Origin: Dryococelus australis
Lineage: Eukaryota > Arthropoda > Insecta > Phasmatodea > Phasmatidae
Direction of reading: 5' to 3'
Length of the DNA stretch: 64,000 bases
NCBI GenBank assembly: GCA_029891345.1
Contig: CM056993.1
Span: forward strand, 276,412,016-276,476,015
Part shown: positions 1 to 10,206 of the stretch, one piece after another
Layout: every line of letters starts with the position of its first letter
How positions within the stretch are numbered: position 1 is the first letter of the stretch
Position numbers and translations under genes: made by a program
The notes under the pieces: model-generated
What the model was told of the DNA's origin: nothing
The model's input: the letters and a program-made list of their open reading frames with translations, nothing else
Databases searched by the model: none

Positions 1-208
1 GACGAGTATATGCCCAGTGTATTGTTAAGTTTTATTTTTTTTTCATTAAACGCATACAATTTCACCATAACCACGCCACACAAATGTTTTTGTACACGGA
101 ATCGATTGATCTTGACGAGAGCTGTCGATTGAAACTTAACGATCGTCGTAACTTCTCCTAGTCAAAAGTTATACTACGCGGAAGTTATGAGACGAGGCGA
201 AACGAAAA
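1..208 (+). repeat. Dispersed repeat H, copy 1 (cut by window start)
   Basis: This stretch is closely similar to 21507-21728. Shared blocks include CATACAATTTCACCATAACC and GATTGATCTTGACGAGA, and both copies end at GGCGAAACGAA. Homology is already present at the first base, so the element starts outside the window. No coding capacity is seen and the class is unknown. Confidence 0.75.
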
Positions 209-254
209 AAGCCTCATCAACAATTGCCGTACCGTACACAACATTAGCCACATA

Positions 255-400
255 AGAAATGGCAACGTCCACAACTGTGACTTGGCGTGACTTACATGGC
301 GCGCATAACGTGAAAGATGGCCATCTCTGAGTATCTTGCGCCGCTTTTTTAACTCCGGCGAATCAGAATGCAGAACGTCATAATAAACGTAGTAATCAAA
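255..400 (+). repeat. Dispersed repeat J, copy 1
   Basis: It aligns with 43345-43470. Shared blocks are CAACRTCCMCAACTRG, TTGGCGTSACTT, GATGGYCATCT and TTTTTAACKCCGGC. The two copies have diverged clearly. Class unknown. Confidence 0.5.
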
Positions 401-789
401 TCACGTTTCCAAGAAACGAAAGTGGATTGTATTTGACGTCGGATTCCTGCAGTGCAGTAAAGTGTCATCTTTGTTATTGTTTCGATTCTTCCCGTGGAAA
501 TACGTAAGTAAAATTATTAATTCCATGTCATTAATAATAAAAAAACAAATAGCAAATTATAGCTTTCCTTAGCGCCTATGTATACAATTCATAACGTGAG
601 AACATAAAATATTTCCCGTTTACATACTATGAAGTGATTGGTCACACAATACTACCGCAAATTACGTCAAGGCCAGATGTGGACAGTCGAGATTAATGCC
701 CTGTAAGTAACACTATGTAATTCACGGCAATTGTAGATACGGCTTTAAGCTCCGCGATCGTTCTTGGCCCTCCGTTCCCGATCTATCGA
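401..789. other. Unassigned AT-rich DNA
   Basis: No repeat was recognised. Two donor-like GTAAGT sites occur near 504 and 703, each after a short open stretch, but neither has a convincing acceptor. Confidence 0.3.
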
Positions 790-1060
790 ACACCCTCACA
801 TAACGCACCTGGCGCGCGCGCCGGGCGGAGGTCGCGCCACACAGCCGACGAATACGGCGGGTCATTAGGGGTCCGCGAGTATGGGAGGTCTCGCGGGCAC
901 GGGGCCCCGGTGTCCCTGGGACATAAACGCGCGGCACGCCCGCCGCATCGCAAGCAGGGGCGTGGTTTAATAATAACACTTCCCTCATGCCGTGCCAGGT
1001 GCGGCGCGCGGAGGTCCCTGGGCTGGCCCGCCGGCACCTTTCATCTGTACTCGCGCCTCA
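790..1060. promoter_or_regulatory. CpG-rich island-like stretch
   Basis: A block of about 270 bp is much richer in G, C and CpG (GGCGCGCGCGCC, CGCGGGCACGGGGCCCCGG) than the AT-rich DNA around it. CpG-rich blocks in CpG-poor genomes often mark promoters or young insertions. No TATA box, Inr or exon could be tied to it, so a promoter role is inference. Confidence 0.3.
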
Positions 1061-1137
1061 CCGAAACAGTATGCCACAGGCCGGCAGGGTCGTCCTCCCA
1101 CTGTTGCAGAGCTTCCACTCAACAGCGAAGAGATTTA

Positions 1138-1784
1138 AGCCTAGTACACACGGGCATCTTTCTTGTGCAATAAAGTGAGCACGTTCCTGTGCACCCCCAC
1201 TTGCATCGTGTGAATGGCCGCCGAGTATGCCAGTTACTAGCACACAAGAGCTTGTATACTAGCTAGTGCCATATAGCGACGATCCTATTTTTCGCCATCT
1301 TTCCTGCACAAGTCGAATGTAAACAAGTAATATATTTTGTTGACGCTAGCAGTAAGCAGATATGGTAATGTTTTTAATACGATAAAATGTTTAATAATCC
1401 CACTATCGTAAATAATTATGTGTATGAATTTACAAAAAAAAAATCAAGAGGTTTATCTTTTTTCTGTGAGTGATCTTACATTTTGTACATTTATTGATAT
1501 TTAGTGTTTGAAATACGTCTGATTGAACTAAATATTTTATTCTTTTTTATCGCAGTTGCTATTGGTAACGCAGAAATCACCAATCACCCCCACAACCCCA
1601 AAACCTTCTTCCAAATCATACATAGTTGACCTCAACCATCCACTTTCTTGCTCACCGGCTAGTGTAGTGTGTATGGATCACACAATTCCGTGCATACTAG
1701 CTAGTAGGCAATTGAGTGTTCAATTTCTTGTTCACCTTTACATTCACTTCCTTGTACAAGAAAGATGCCCGTGTGTACTAGGCT
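1138..1784. mobile_element. PIF/Harbinger-like non-autonomous element, 647 bp
   Basis: The element is bounded by terminal inverted repeats starting AGCCTAGTACACACGGGCAT. They match essentially perfectly for about 29 bp. It is flanked by TTA at 1135-1137 and TTA at 1785-1787. A 3-bp TWA target duplication is the hallmark of the PIF/Harbinger superfamily. Subterminal motifs TACTAGCTAGT recur at both ends. The interior has a short open stretch from 1556 after a pyrimidine tract and CAG, but no transposase motif. The SINE at 1788 abuts the right end. Confidence 0.75.
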
Positions 1785-1787
1785 TTA

Positions 1788-2023
1788 GGTGGCCTTAACA
1801 TCGAGGTCTTGAGAGCCGATGTGGTTGAAGCGAGGTGAGTATAGAGAGGCGCCAGTATGCAAGGGCGGGGGGAAACGGGATATCCTCGAGAAAACCTGCC
1901 GACCAGCGGCATTGTCCAGCACGATTCCCACATGTAAAAACCAGGACAACCCCGCCGGGAATCGAGCCCGGTTCACCTTGGTGGGAGGCGAGTAGTCTAA
2001 CCCCCACACCACTGCGGCCCCCA
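1788..2023 (-). mobile_element. tRNA-derived SINE, copy 1
   Basis: Read on the minus strand it opens with GGGGGCCGCAGTGGTGT. The tRNA-like head has a degenerate A box and a B box related to GGTTCGANTCC, with GGGCTCGATTCCCGG visible. The family body follows (TGGGAATCGTGCTGGACAAT) and the tail ends near CTCAAGACCTCGATGTTAAG. Open frames over it are by-products of the repeat, not genes. Confidence 0.85.
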
Positions 2024-2100
2024 CGAAGTTTCGAATGTGTACTACAGGCGCCAACAACTTACATGGTAGTTTGCACCTTCTTTGCTGAATGATCTAATGC

Positions 2101-2719
2101 CGCAAATATATTTTTGGTTAATTATCAACTACTGCAAAGACGGTTTACCACAATCAAACTTTTTTGTTTTATCTATATATCAATGGCAATGTTAACATTC
2201 AAATTTCGCGAAAACAGCACATCAATTTTTTTTTGTCAAGGCATGAAGGTTACACCATTATGACAACGATCTAAGGAATTCATTATTTGGTAACCTAAAA
2301 TTTAGTAAGTTTCATCACGTACTAAAAACTACGATTTACGAAAGATCGTACGAAGATTTCTTTATTGTATAGAACAAGCTCAAAGAAATATTTTTCTTCG
2401 CTATAAAAATAGGCATCATTGTCATAAAAGCAAAATTTACAAAGAAAAAATGTAATAACAACAAACATCAATTTCTTTAACATTTGGTTTGAATAAATTC
2501 ACGAGATTGGTACTGTGAACAAAAAGCCTTAAAGTATTTCTTTGCTATATAAAGATATTTGTACATGTTTTTTTACAGTGTGCAGTCACACCTGGATAGA
2601 TAGTGCACAACAGGCGTCAGCTGTTCATTGTTAATGTAGTACTTTTGAAAACAGTATTTGATTTGAAAATGTTCACTGCCCATAAACTGCACGCACGCGC
2701 ACACACACATACACACGAG

Positions 2720-2723
<4 letters not shown>
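2101..2723. other. Unassigned AT-rich DNA
   Basis: No recognisable gene. At 2570-2583 the sequence TTTTTTTACAGTGTG resembles one end of family D and also a splice acceptor, but no partner was found for either reading. Confidence 0.3.

Positions 2724-2790
<67 letters not shown>
2724..2790. repeat. (TA)n microsatellite
   Basis: An almost pure TA dinucleotide tract of about 67 bp. A family A element begins at its last base. Confidence 0.95.
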
Positions 2791-2794
<4 letters not shown>

Positions 2795-3134
2795 CTATTT
2801 CAACAGGTAACTATGATTGGCATGCAATCAGTTCAGTTGGAAACGATGGAGGGGGAAGTCTTCACGTTGAATTATAAGTGCGAGGTAAACATTTGAGAAT
2901 ATTAAAATTATTCATTTTGCTTTCAGTTTAATGCATATAAGTGTAAAAATTAACAAACATGTAAAATATTTACTTTTCCAATATTTTCAAAGTTTTACTT
3001 GAAGGGCACAGTGATAAAGTGATTGGGCCCCATGACAGTGTTACTTTTAGATATGGTAGAAGAAAACACACTGTGCGTACAACCAGATCTTAAGCATGAC
3101 TTTGAAAAATACCCAATTTACCGTGAACAGCCTA
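2791..3134 (-). mobile_element. MITE family A, copy 1 (internally deleted)
   Basis: Starts AAGGCTATTTC and ends CCGTGAACAGCCTA, flanked by TA on both sides (2789-2790 inside the microsatellite, and 3135-3136). About 90 bp of the usual left interior is missing. From 2837 it follows the family consensus, for example TTGGAAACGATGGA against TTGGTAACGATGGA in other copies. The open frame at 2807-2884 with plausible splice edges is part of this element, not a host exon. Confidence 0.8.
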
Positions 3135-3136
3135 TA

Positions 3137-4183
3137 CCTGGTATGTAGGCTACTGTGTCACTGAATAATCTGCTGGAGGTGTCTACAATGTAGGCCACAT
3201 CTGGGTAATCATAGAGTACGGGGTTCCAAACACACTAGAGGGCCTGCTATGTAGACAAGGAGCTGTGCTGCCTGAGTGGGTTGAAAGTGTGCCAGTGACG
3301 GAGAATGTGTAGGTCAAATACACAACATCATACTATAATGGGTGGATATCACACTACAGGCTCCTACCATCTAGATAACATCTGCACAACGACCACTGAT
3401 GTGTAACTAAATCACGATGTGGAGCTGCAGTTGTATCGAGTCGCGTAGTATCGGTGCCAATAATGCATATCGATGTGGTGATATTAACATGACACCACGA
3501 AATGGGTGATCGAAGGAGAAATGCTCGATAGGCCCCTGCTGTATCAACTAAAGAAACTAACACGAGCCAAAAACCAAAACGGCATTCATGAAAACAAACG
3601 ACAGTTCTTTTCCTGTACATAAACGAAAATCTTTCAGCGCACGTAGGTGAACAGTAGGTTTTTACTCACGAAAATGCTGCACCTGAATTTAGTCTGATTA
3701 TACGGAGTACTCATACGTACTGTGCTTCCTATTCCATGGATCCATCCGCGAATACTAAATATCGAAATAAATCTGGCTAAATATATTCACTTTTCGCATG
3801 GTCGTATAGTACAAATTGGCCCCGTTTATACTATCAGTGTAAACCTAACCTGTTCTTATGTAGGCAGAGGACTCACTGTATGCCAGTCCTGTGTCACGCG
3901 ATGAAACCAACATTTCTATCAGATGAAGTGGGGTTCTTGATACAGTTTTGCCTGTGTATGTAGTGTAGCAGAGAAGTGATTTATTCCGAACTTGTATGAA
4001 GTCTATTTTATTATTGGGGCAGTGTTGTTGTGTGATTTCGAGGCATTTTGTCATGGCTTCATGAATTATTAGCTCCAAGCGTGAAATACATTTTATGTAC
4101 ACCATTATTGCAGTATTTTTTTAATTAAGTTCGTTTCGGCTATTTTCTTTGAATAATAACGCTTATCGCATATCCCACCACAG
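3137..4183. other. Unassigned, possible coding fragments
   Basis: No repeat homology seen. At 3163-3311 (+) a frame without an initial ATG stays open for 47 codons and reads like protein (motifs VYNVGHIW and LLCRQGAVLPEWVE) up to a TAG at 3309. The same frame looks coding again just after that stop. It could be an exon or a decayed gene; no family recognised. Confidence 0.25.
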
Positions 4184-4287
4184 CTGTCCCAATGCTAGTT
4201 GACCAGCACATGGAAACATCTGCCATCTACCAAATGATCGAAAGCTGTATCAATCGATTGATGAGCGGTGAAACATGGTTGTATAAG
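4184..4287 (+). CDS. Candidate internal exon a, unknown gene
   Basis: A 104-nt segment lies between an AG acceptor (TATCCCACCACAG) and a GT donor (TATAAG|GTAGGG). It starts with two bases completing a split codon, then 34 open codons containing MLVDQHMETSAIYQMIE and INRLMSGETWLY. Composition looks like a real helical protein segment. No copy was found elsewhere in the window, unlike the surrounding repeats. It ends on a codon boundary, compatible with the in-phase start at 8025. I do not recognise the family. A chance open frame remains possible. Confidence 0.4.
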
Positions 4288-4839
4288 GTAGGGTTCATTT
4301 CATGAAGTAGGGTAAATTTTGACAGACGAAGTTACCAAACTATACAGTACGTAAACCGCAAAATATGTCCTCGTTTGCTGATGAGTTGTTGTAGGACCTA
4401 TTTTGTTACGTTGGCGATCTTGACGACTATGAAAAAAAAAATTGTGCGCAGAGTAAAAAATTAAGTCAAAACTAATCATATTTACGTCAATAGTGGTTAA
4501 ATAATCTTTTTAAAATAACATTCCAATTTTTGGGCTAAAATTATTATTATTTTTTTTTTTTTGGCTTTAAATACAAGGTGAGCAATAATGGCAGAGCATG
4601 CGAACACTGTCGGTTAGTGGAAACGTTCCCAGCCCAGTCAACGCAACTGCACGTACTCTTTTTTTCGTCATGGTTACATGAACACCTCGCTGGCAGTTTA
4701 TTAATTTCGTAACTACTTCCATTAGGCGTAGTTGGTGTTTTGTGCCTTTCTAGTGTGTCTTCTTCGGTGAAATGTAATACTGACGGCATGGCATGTAAAA
4801 ACCGCTTCGTACAATCGCTTAGTCCGCCATTTCCAGTTA

Positions 4840-5259
4840 CAGTCTATTCGCGGTTTCTTCGCACTTTTTGACTCAAACCTTTGAAAAAGCACCCCATGTA
4901 TGGAGTGCTTGGTTCTTTCTTAAACATGTAATGAATTGTAACCGTTTAATATTTCGGTTAACGTAAAAGTATCTTGTCTTTAGTTAAATTAAACATTTAT
5001 TTATGTTATAATTATTAATTATAATATTTACGTTGTATTTAATATGAACAAAAACCAGGGTGAAAATAGGTGTGTTGGTAATGCTTGGTAAGAAATAGAT
5101 TTTTTGTAACTTTTTACTACACTGAGTGCGCACGAATGCGGTGCGTTAGCCCTCTGGTGTAATTTTCTGAGCTTTGTGTTTATATGAGGCGTAGTAATAT
5201 CCTGGGAGTAGAACTTTATCAAGGCTTCAGAAAAGTAGGAAGTAACCGTGAATAGACTA
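4840..5259 (+). mobile_element. MITE family C, copy 1
   Basis: Ends are CAGTCTATTCGCGGTTTCTT on the left and the complement of TAGTCTATTCACGGTTACTT on the right, with TA at each border. It sits inside repeat I. This is the most complete C copy and gives the family length of about 420 bp. No open frame of interest. Confidence 0.75.
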
Positions 5260-5801
5260 TAGGCCTATACCATAACGTAAAATATTTACGTTCGGAATGT
5301 TAAGTTTGTAGGTTTCGGGAAACAGGAAAGTGTTGTAACTGAATGATTCTGCTAAAAATTATTTAATATCAGTGGTAGACAAGCATAATTTTAGCGAAGA
5401 AATCGTCCAAGGAATGCCATAGAAAAAAGAAAACATGTTCGGGAATCGCATTAAGGAATTACAAACAGTGAGCGTGTCCGTTTTGTATCTAATGTATTTC
5501 GAAACAGTTATTACAATGTTTAAAATGTGCGTGACCTAAACAAAACCCTACATTTCAACCCTTTGTTTTGTAGAGTAAAAGATAGCATTTATTTGTTATA
5601 AGGCTAACTTCGTTAAAAATGTTTGTCTACCGAGTGTGTTAGTACTCTCACAGGTACGAACACTAACTTATTTATCGCATTTTGTACTTCCAAGTTGTAA
5701 TAATTGAATGTAATTTTCGCACGAGTAAAATTATCCACTGCTCTGCCAAAGCAATATGTAGTTCAAAATGACGCTGTCTCGTAACTACGAAGAACCGCAA
5801 A

Positions 5802-5861
5802 GTGAGTGAGTGATGAGTGAAGAGATTTGGGCGGCTCTTAACAGCGAGGTCTTGAGAGCCG
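5802..5861 (-). mobile_element. SINE tail fragment, copy 2
   Basis: Only the 3' part of the SINE is present: GAGATTTGGGCGGCTCTTAA followed by AGCGAGGTCTTGAGAGCCGA. It interrupts repeat I, whose other copy lacks it. This is consistent with a 5'-truncated retroposed insertion. Confidence 0.7.
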
Positions 5862-6667
5862 AAAAGAAACACAAAGCAATGTTGACTCATGAAAGACGTT
5901 AAAGTTTCCATCCCCTCCCCTCGAAATAAATCACAGTCACAGCAGCTTTACTTGGCCGTAACAAATGATAAAACAGGTTGGAATGATAATTTCGCTATAA
6001 TATACTAAAATTGAGTATTGAACTGAAATTGTAGCTAACGCCAGTCTTGCATTGCCTCCATTTAAAGTGAACGTAAGGAAAAAGTGAGAAAAATGTGTGC
6101 ATTTGTTTACAAACGCGTTATTTCTTCGTTGACGGAGAACCTGTGGTGGAAGGATATATTGCGGTCGCGCTTCCTTCCAACTACTATCAGTAAACATGGA
6201 AACTGTACAGGATATTTTCTAATTTGATACTCTGTGCCAATATGGGGGATTCCACGAATTGATGAAATAACTGTTTTGCACAAGCGACGTTTTATCTAAT
6301 GCCCGAAAAATGCAATTCCTTACGTGAGAGCTTGAATATTGGTCTCAGTAATTTCTGGAAAATAAATAAATAACCAACGAAGTAGAACAAAAATATTCGT
6401 CGAAAAAAAAAAAGTTGCAGCAACACATGTCTTTGATATCGCTCTTGTCCTGGTTTGCAATCGGAGCTGAATTAGCGCTGCTGTACAAATTAAGCCAAAC
6501 CTGAAATTCAATTTTACGAGTAAATACAATAGTTTTCCAAGAGTATCATTTATTTGGCATAACCAGAGATAACACAAACATCAAAACTAACAGGAGTGTT
6601 CAAATTTAAAGAAGCAGCCTTCACCAGGATGGAGCCAAATGGAACAAAAGGCCACCACAATTCACAC

Positions 6668-7637
6668 GAGTAGATGTATAATACCGATCCTAGCACAGTG
6701 CAATAATTCGACTAAAAATCGAATAAATTTCTCATTTTCAAGCAACTTTTTCAAATTTTCTGGAGGCATCATTTATCTCTTCAATTCGATTCTCAAAAAA
6801 TAAGCAAATTAAGGCCAAATCTGCAAGGCAAATCAAGCAAATTTTACATTTTCAAAAATTTGCGAGCAGGGTTTCTTCCCAGGCAAATTTAAGCAAAATT
6901 CAAGCTAGGATCGGTAGAGAGTAAATGAGAGCTGGCGCAGTCCACTAATACAAGTAAAAATCAAGCAAATTAAAGCCATATCTGCACGCTAAATCTGTAA
7001 GCCAAATCAACCAGCCAAAAAAAGTATCACAAAAAATGACAAGAAAATTTGACAGCAAAATCAAGAAAATTCTTAAGAGAACTCTATATCATGCATACAT
7101 TTTCCATTTTTTTTTTAAACCTTCATATTTTATATCAATTTGTTTCTCATTTATTAATTTCAAACTATTTTTATCGAATATTCTTCCATATCGATCTGGT
7201 AATGTAATTTTATACTTAGGTACCATCTAGAATACAATTAATTATTTTTTTACCAAAATTAGATTCATAAATTTGAATATCTGTAGCAACATCACATTAA
7301 TTTCGTTCGAGATCTTTTAGTTTAGTGAATCCATATGAATTGTTTAAGTTGCCGAGCAGGGATTCCATTTTGATTTATAAAGAGAAATTTATTAACAGGA
7401 AGAAAAAATGGTGCTGAAATTTTATAATATGATGATTAAGCTTGCAGGTTTGGATTTTAAAAAACCCTGCTCGCAATTTTGTGAGGAGTGTTGAAATTTG
7501 ATTGATTTTGGCAATTAAATTGGAGTGAAAAATGAATTTTGCTTGAAAACAAGAAATTTACTCGATTTTGGCTGCAATTTGCTTGATTTTTAGTTAAATT
7601 ATTGCACTGCGATAGGATCGGTATTATACATCTACTC
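6668..7637. mobile_element. Non-autonomous DNA element with long terminal inverted repeats, 970 bp
   Basis: Both ends start GAGTAGATGTATAATACC and continue GATCCTA, then CAGTGCAATAATT and ACTAAAAATC. Weaker similarity runs to GCGAGCAGGGTTT about 200 bp in from each end. ACAC flanks both sides (6664-6667 and 7638-7641), a possible 4-bp target duplication, although the right flank is AC-rich. The interior is AT-rich with no transposase motif. Superfamily not assigned. Confidence 0.7.
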
Positions 7638-8024
7638 ACACACCCCACAACGGAGACACTGTTGACACTTGACAGTCGGCAGCCTACATCTTAAAACTGT
7701 AACACTATGGGCCATTTGCACAGTCATGTCAAAGTGTAACAAACTTAAATACTAACTAACAGTTATGTACGCAAAACATTTACTCAATTTTCGACTGTTC
7801 ATCAACGTTGCCCAAAAATTATTATTTTAAATACAAGGGCAAACTTCGACTCGAATATAATTCAACTGTGCATATTGCAACACGTCTTCGAGTCATGCAG
7901 GCCATGCTTTATACAGATATCACAAAGTCTCATTTATACAACCAATACTTTTTTTTTTCCAATATGATCTCGTAAGCAAGGTGATAACGTAAGCTTTAAA
8001 AAAAAATCTCTCTGAAAACAACAG

Positions 8025-8181
8025 AACGATATAAACATACATGACTCAAAATTAGTGCTGTTTAATACGTCAGCAACCCGTCACATGGTAATAGTCCGAT
8101 TCCCACATTCGAAAAGAGGATCCCAACCAGTTGGAAGTGCATATTACTGGTTTCAAGCTCGTGTAAAACAGATCGACGACG
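8025..8181 (+). CDS. Candidate internal exon b, unknown gene
   Basis: Preceded by TCTCTCTGAAAACAACAG, which gives an acceptor with a pyrimidine run, and followed by a consensus donor (GACGACG|GTAAGC). The exon starts in phase 0, matching the end of candidate exon a, and ends with one base of a split codon. Its 52 codons include LVLFNTSATRHMVIVRFPHS and SAYYWFQARVKQID. No repeat copy was seen. It pairs with the next candidate exon across a 113-bp intron in the same frame. Family not recognised. Confidence 0.4.
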
Positions 8182-8294
8182 GTAAGCAGCTAATAAAATA
8201 AATACCTATACCTCCCCGACAACCTAAGATGCTTCGCTTATAACCTGCCTAAAACAAATAGTTTGCTCGGTTAGTTAATTTGCCCAATTTATAG

Positions 8295-8458
8295 AACGTT
8301 ACTTCGCAATTGGCGGCTATCCATTCGCACAAGGTGTGATCAGTTCAGCGATACTTCGGATGTATCTGGTGGGGAACACGATGGTGACAGGGCATATTTA
8401 CAGAAAAGAGAGGTACAGGATGAAATGGGTGCAAAAAAAAGGGTTGTTGGATGTCTAA
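8295..8458 (+). CDS. Candidate terminal exon c with stop codon, unknown gene
   Basis: The acceptor is TTTATAG after a branch-point-like GGTTAGTTAAT. The first two bases complete the codon split at the end of exon b. The frame then runs 53 codons to TAA at 8456-8458, with motifs RYFAIGGYPFAQGVISSAIL and GHIYRKERYRMKW. Phase agreement across a short intron is the main support. No AATAAA was found in the next 150 bp. An internal donor-like AGAG|GTACAG at 8413 could end the exon earlier. Function unknown. Confidence 0.38.
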
Positions 8459-8880
8459 TTTCATTTTTGTGGAGGAAATGTCTGTATATGTTTAATTTGG
8501 AGGGCTAAAAGTTGTTACCTCTGTGGCCAAGTGTGACCTTTTAACACTGATAATGTAGATAGTTCTCTTTTTATTATTTGTGAGTGTCTTTTTAGACGTA
8601 CTTATTTCGTTATTCCAGGTCCACGAAAAAAAAAAAAAAAAAAAAGACAACAGCCTCTCTTCACATCTGATGCGACGGCAATGTCAAAAGTGTACCTCCT
8701 TGTCGCCTTGTTTCGGCAAAAAAAAAAAGACAATTCACAAGGATGGAGAGGTACCAGGTTAGGTTTCTGCAGTCGCTGCTGGTTTCTCGGAATACAAATT
8801 GTTCCGTCTCTATTTAGTCCACTGCTGCTTCAGTAAAACGGAGTCGAACAGCAAATCTAAATAATTTGCGATTTGATATA
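8459..8880. other. Unassigned, with A-runs
   Basis: Holds a run of about 20 A from 8626 and a shorter one near 8720. If exon c is real, this would be its 3' UTR and flank. Nothing else recognised. Confidence 0.3.
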
Positions 8881-8882
8881 TG

Positions 8883-9472
8883 TAGGCTGTTCTCGGTAAA
8901 CTGAGCACTTTTGAAAGCCCGAGGATTTGAGAGCCGATGAGGATGATTGAGGAGAGTATGGAGCAGTGCTGGAATGACAGGGCGGGGGAAGCGGGATATC
9001 CCAGAGAAAGTCCGCCGACCAGCGGCATCGTCCGGGACGATTCCCACATGCGGAAATCCGGCAGTAACCGGACGGGGATTGAACCCGGTTCACCTTGGTG
9101 GGAGGCGAGTAGGCTAACCGCTGACACACCACGGTCCCTGAAATCCCTGCTCAAGATCTCCTTATATGAATATTGTAAAATTAACACTGCCATGAGCCGA
9201 TAACCTTATTTGCCCATTGGTAAAGTGAAAGTGTAGAATTATTATAAAAAGAGATATTTAAAAAATGCGCTAATACTTACACTGGGCAATAAAAACAGAA
9301 CGCTAAATAAATCACTTAAATATTGACAAATGTTAACACACCATTTCTAATTCAGTGGAACTACTTTCCCTCTATCGTTGCCAACGTTACTGGGCGCATG
9401 CCACTCAATGCGCTCGTTAAAATATACGCAGGAAGGGACAGTGATATTTTTAAAACGTTGATTTCAAAAGTT
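8883..9472 (+). mobile_element. MITE family A, copy 2 (interrupted by a SINE)
   Basis: The left end GTAGGCTGTTCTCGGTAAAC runs to GAAAGCCC at 8920. The family sequence resumes at 9139 (TGAAATCCCTGCTCAAGATC) and continues to GATTTCAAAAGTTCT near 9472. The right terminal bases have decayed. Confidence 0.75.
8921..9138 (-). mobile_element. tRNA-derived SINE, copy 3, inserted in MITE A
   Basis: A SINE lies inside an A copy. The host sequence TGAAAGCCC at 8912-8920 is repeated as TGAAATCCC at 9139-9147, a 9-bp target duplication with one change. This fixes the ends of this copy: minus-strand start GGGACCGTGGTGTGTCAGCG, B box GGGTTCAATCCCCG. It shows movement by retroposition. Confidence 0.85.
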
Positions 9473-9579
9473 CTATCTATCTATACTTTCCTAACTATGG
9501 CAGCTGGTACATTACCAAATAATGATGCTCACCGATCGCCATGAAATAATAGAAACGTGCCTCGTAGAATGATCACTGC

Positions 9580-9957
9580 AGTCCGTTCATGGTTATTTCA
9601 AATTTTTCTGAAGCCCTGCTGAAGTTATACTTTCAGGTCATTCCTCCACCTCATGCAAACAAAGCCAAACTAAGTCTACAAGAATTACGTAAAAATGACA
9701 GCGCATCGAATTTTTGTGCACTCAGTTTAATAATAGTTTATGTGAAGACTATATCTTACTTGATATTATCAACACGCATATTTTCTTGTTTTTATTAATA
9801 ACAATTATAAATTAAATATTATAATTTATAAGTAAAAATTAACTGTACTTTAACTAAAAAAGATAAATTTATGTTAACAGGCGTATAAAACGCTTGTGAT
9901 AAATGTGACGTTTAAGAAGCAGTCAGTCATATCATTCATTGGGATATTTTTCAGAGG
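9580..9957 (-). mobile_element. MITE family C, copy 2 (truncated)
   Basis: Runs from CAGTCCGTTCATGGTTATTT through TTCCTCCACCTCATGCAAAC to TTTTTCAGAGGTTT, where a SINE cuts off the end. It matches C copies at 16308, 26043 and 59012. Confidence 0.65.
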
Positions 9958-9960
9958 TTT

Positions 9961-10200
9961 GAGGGGTAGTGGTTAAACTATTCGCCTCTCCCACCTAGGC
10001 AAACCGGGTTCGATTCCCGGCGGGGTCGCTACCGGATTTTCGCACGTGGGAATCGTGTGCCGGACGATTCCGCTGGCCGGTAGTTTTCTCTGGGATCTCC
10101 CGTTTCCTCCGTCCTTTCGTTCCGGCGCTGCTCCGTTCTCGCCTTCCTTCACCCTCGTCGGCTCTTAAGACCTCGACGTTGAGAGCCGCCCACATTTCTT
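9961..10200 (+). mobile_element. tRNA-derived SINE, copy 4
   Basis: Contains A-box-like TAGTGGTTAAACT and B box GGTTCGATTCC, then CGGCGGGGTCGCTACCGGAT, TGGGAATCGTGTGCCGGACG and the tail CTTAAGACCTCGACGTTGAG. It lies between a C fragment and an A fragment. Confidence 0.85.
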
Positions 10201-10206
10201 AACTCA

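Larger units (their letters stand above)
4580..5930 (+). repeat. Dispersed repeat I, copy 1 (with two insertions)
   Basis: Aligns in blocks with 37084-37870. Shared segments include AACCGCTTCGTA, GTTAAGTTTGTWRGTTT and CGAGYAAAATTWWCCACTGCTC, then CTCATGAAAGACGTTA near the right end. This copy carries a family C element (4840-5259) and a SINE tail (5802-5861), both absent from the other copy. No conserved reading frame. Class unknown. Confidence 0.6.
4288..8024 (+). other. Putative intron between candidate exons a and b
   Basis: If exons a and b belong together, this 3.7-kb interval is intron. It holds repeat I with its C and SINE insertions and the long-TIR element. 4288-4579, 5935-6667 and 7638-8024 contain no recognisable gene. 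Confidence 0.3.

Noticed and set aside
2807-2884. 26-codon open segment with acceptor (TTTCAACAG) and donor (GCGAG|GTAAAC)
   Set aside because: Base-by-base comparison shows it lies within MITE A copy 1 and follows the family consensus, so the splice-like edges are coincidental.
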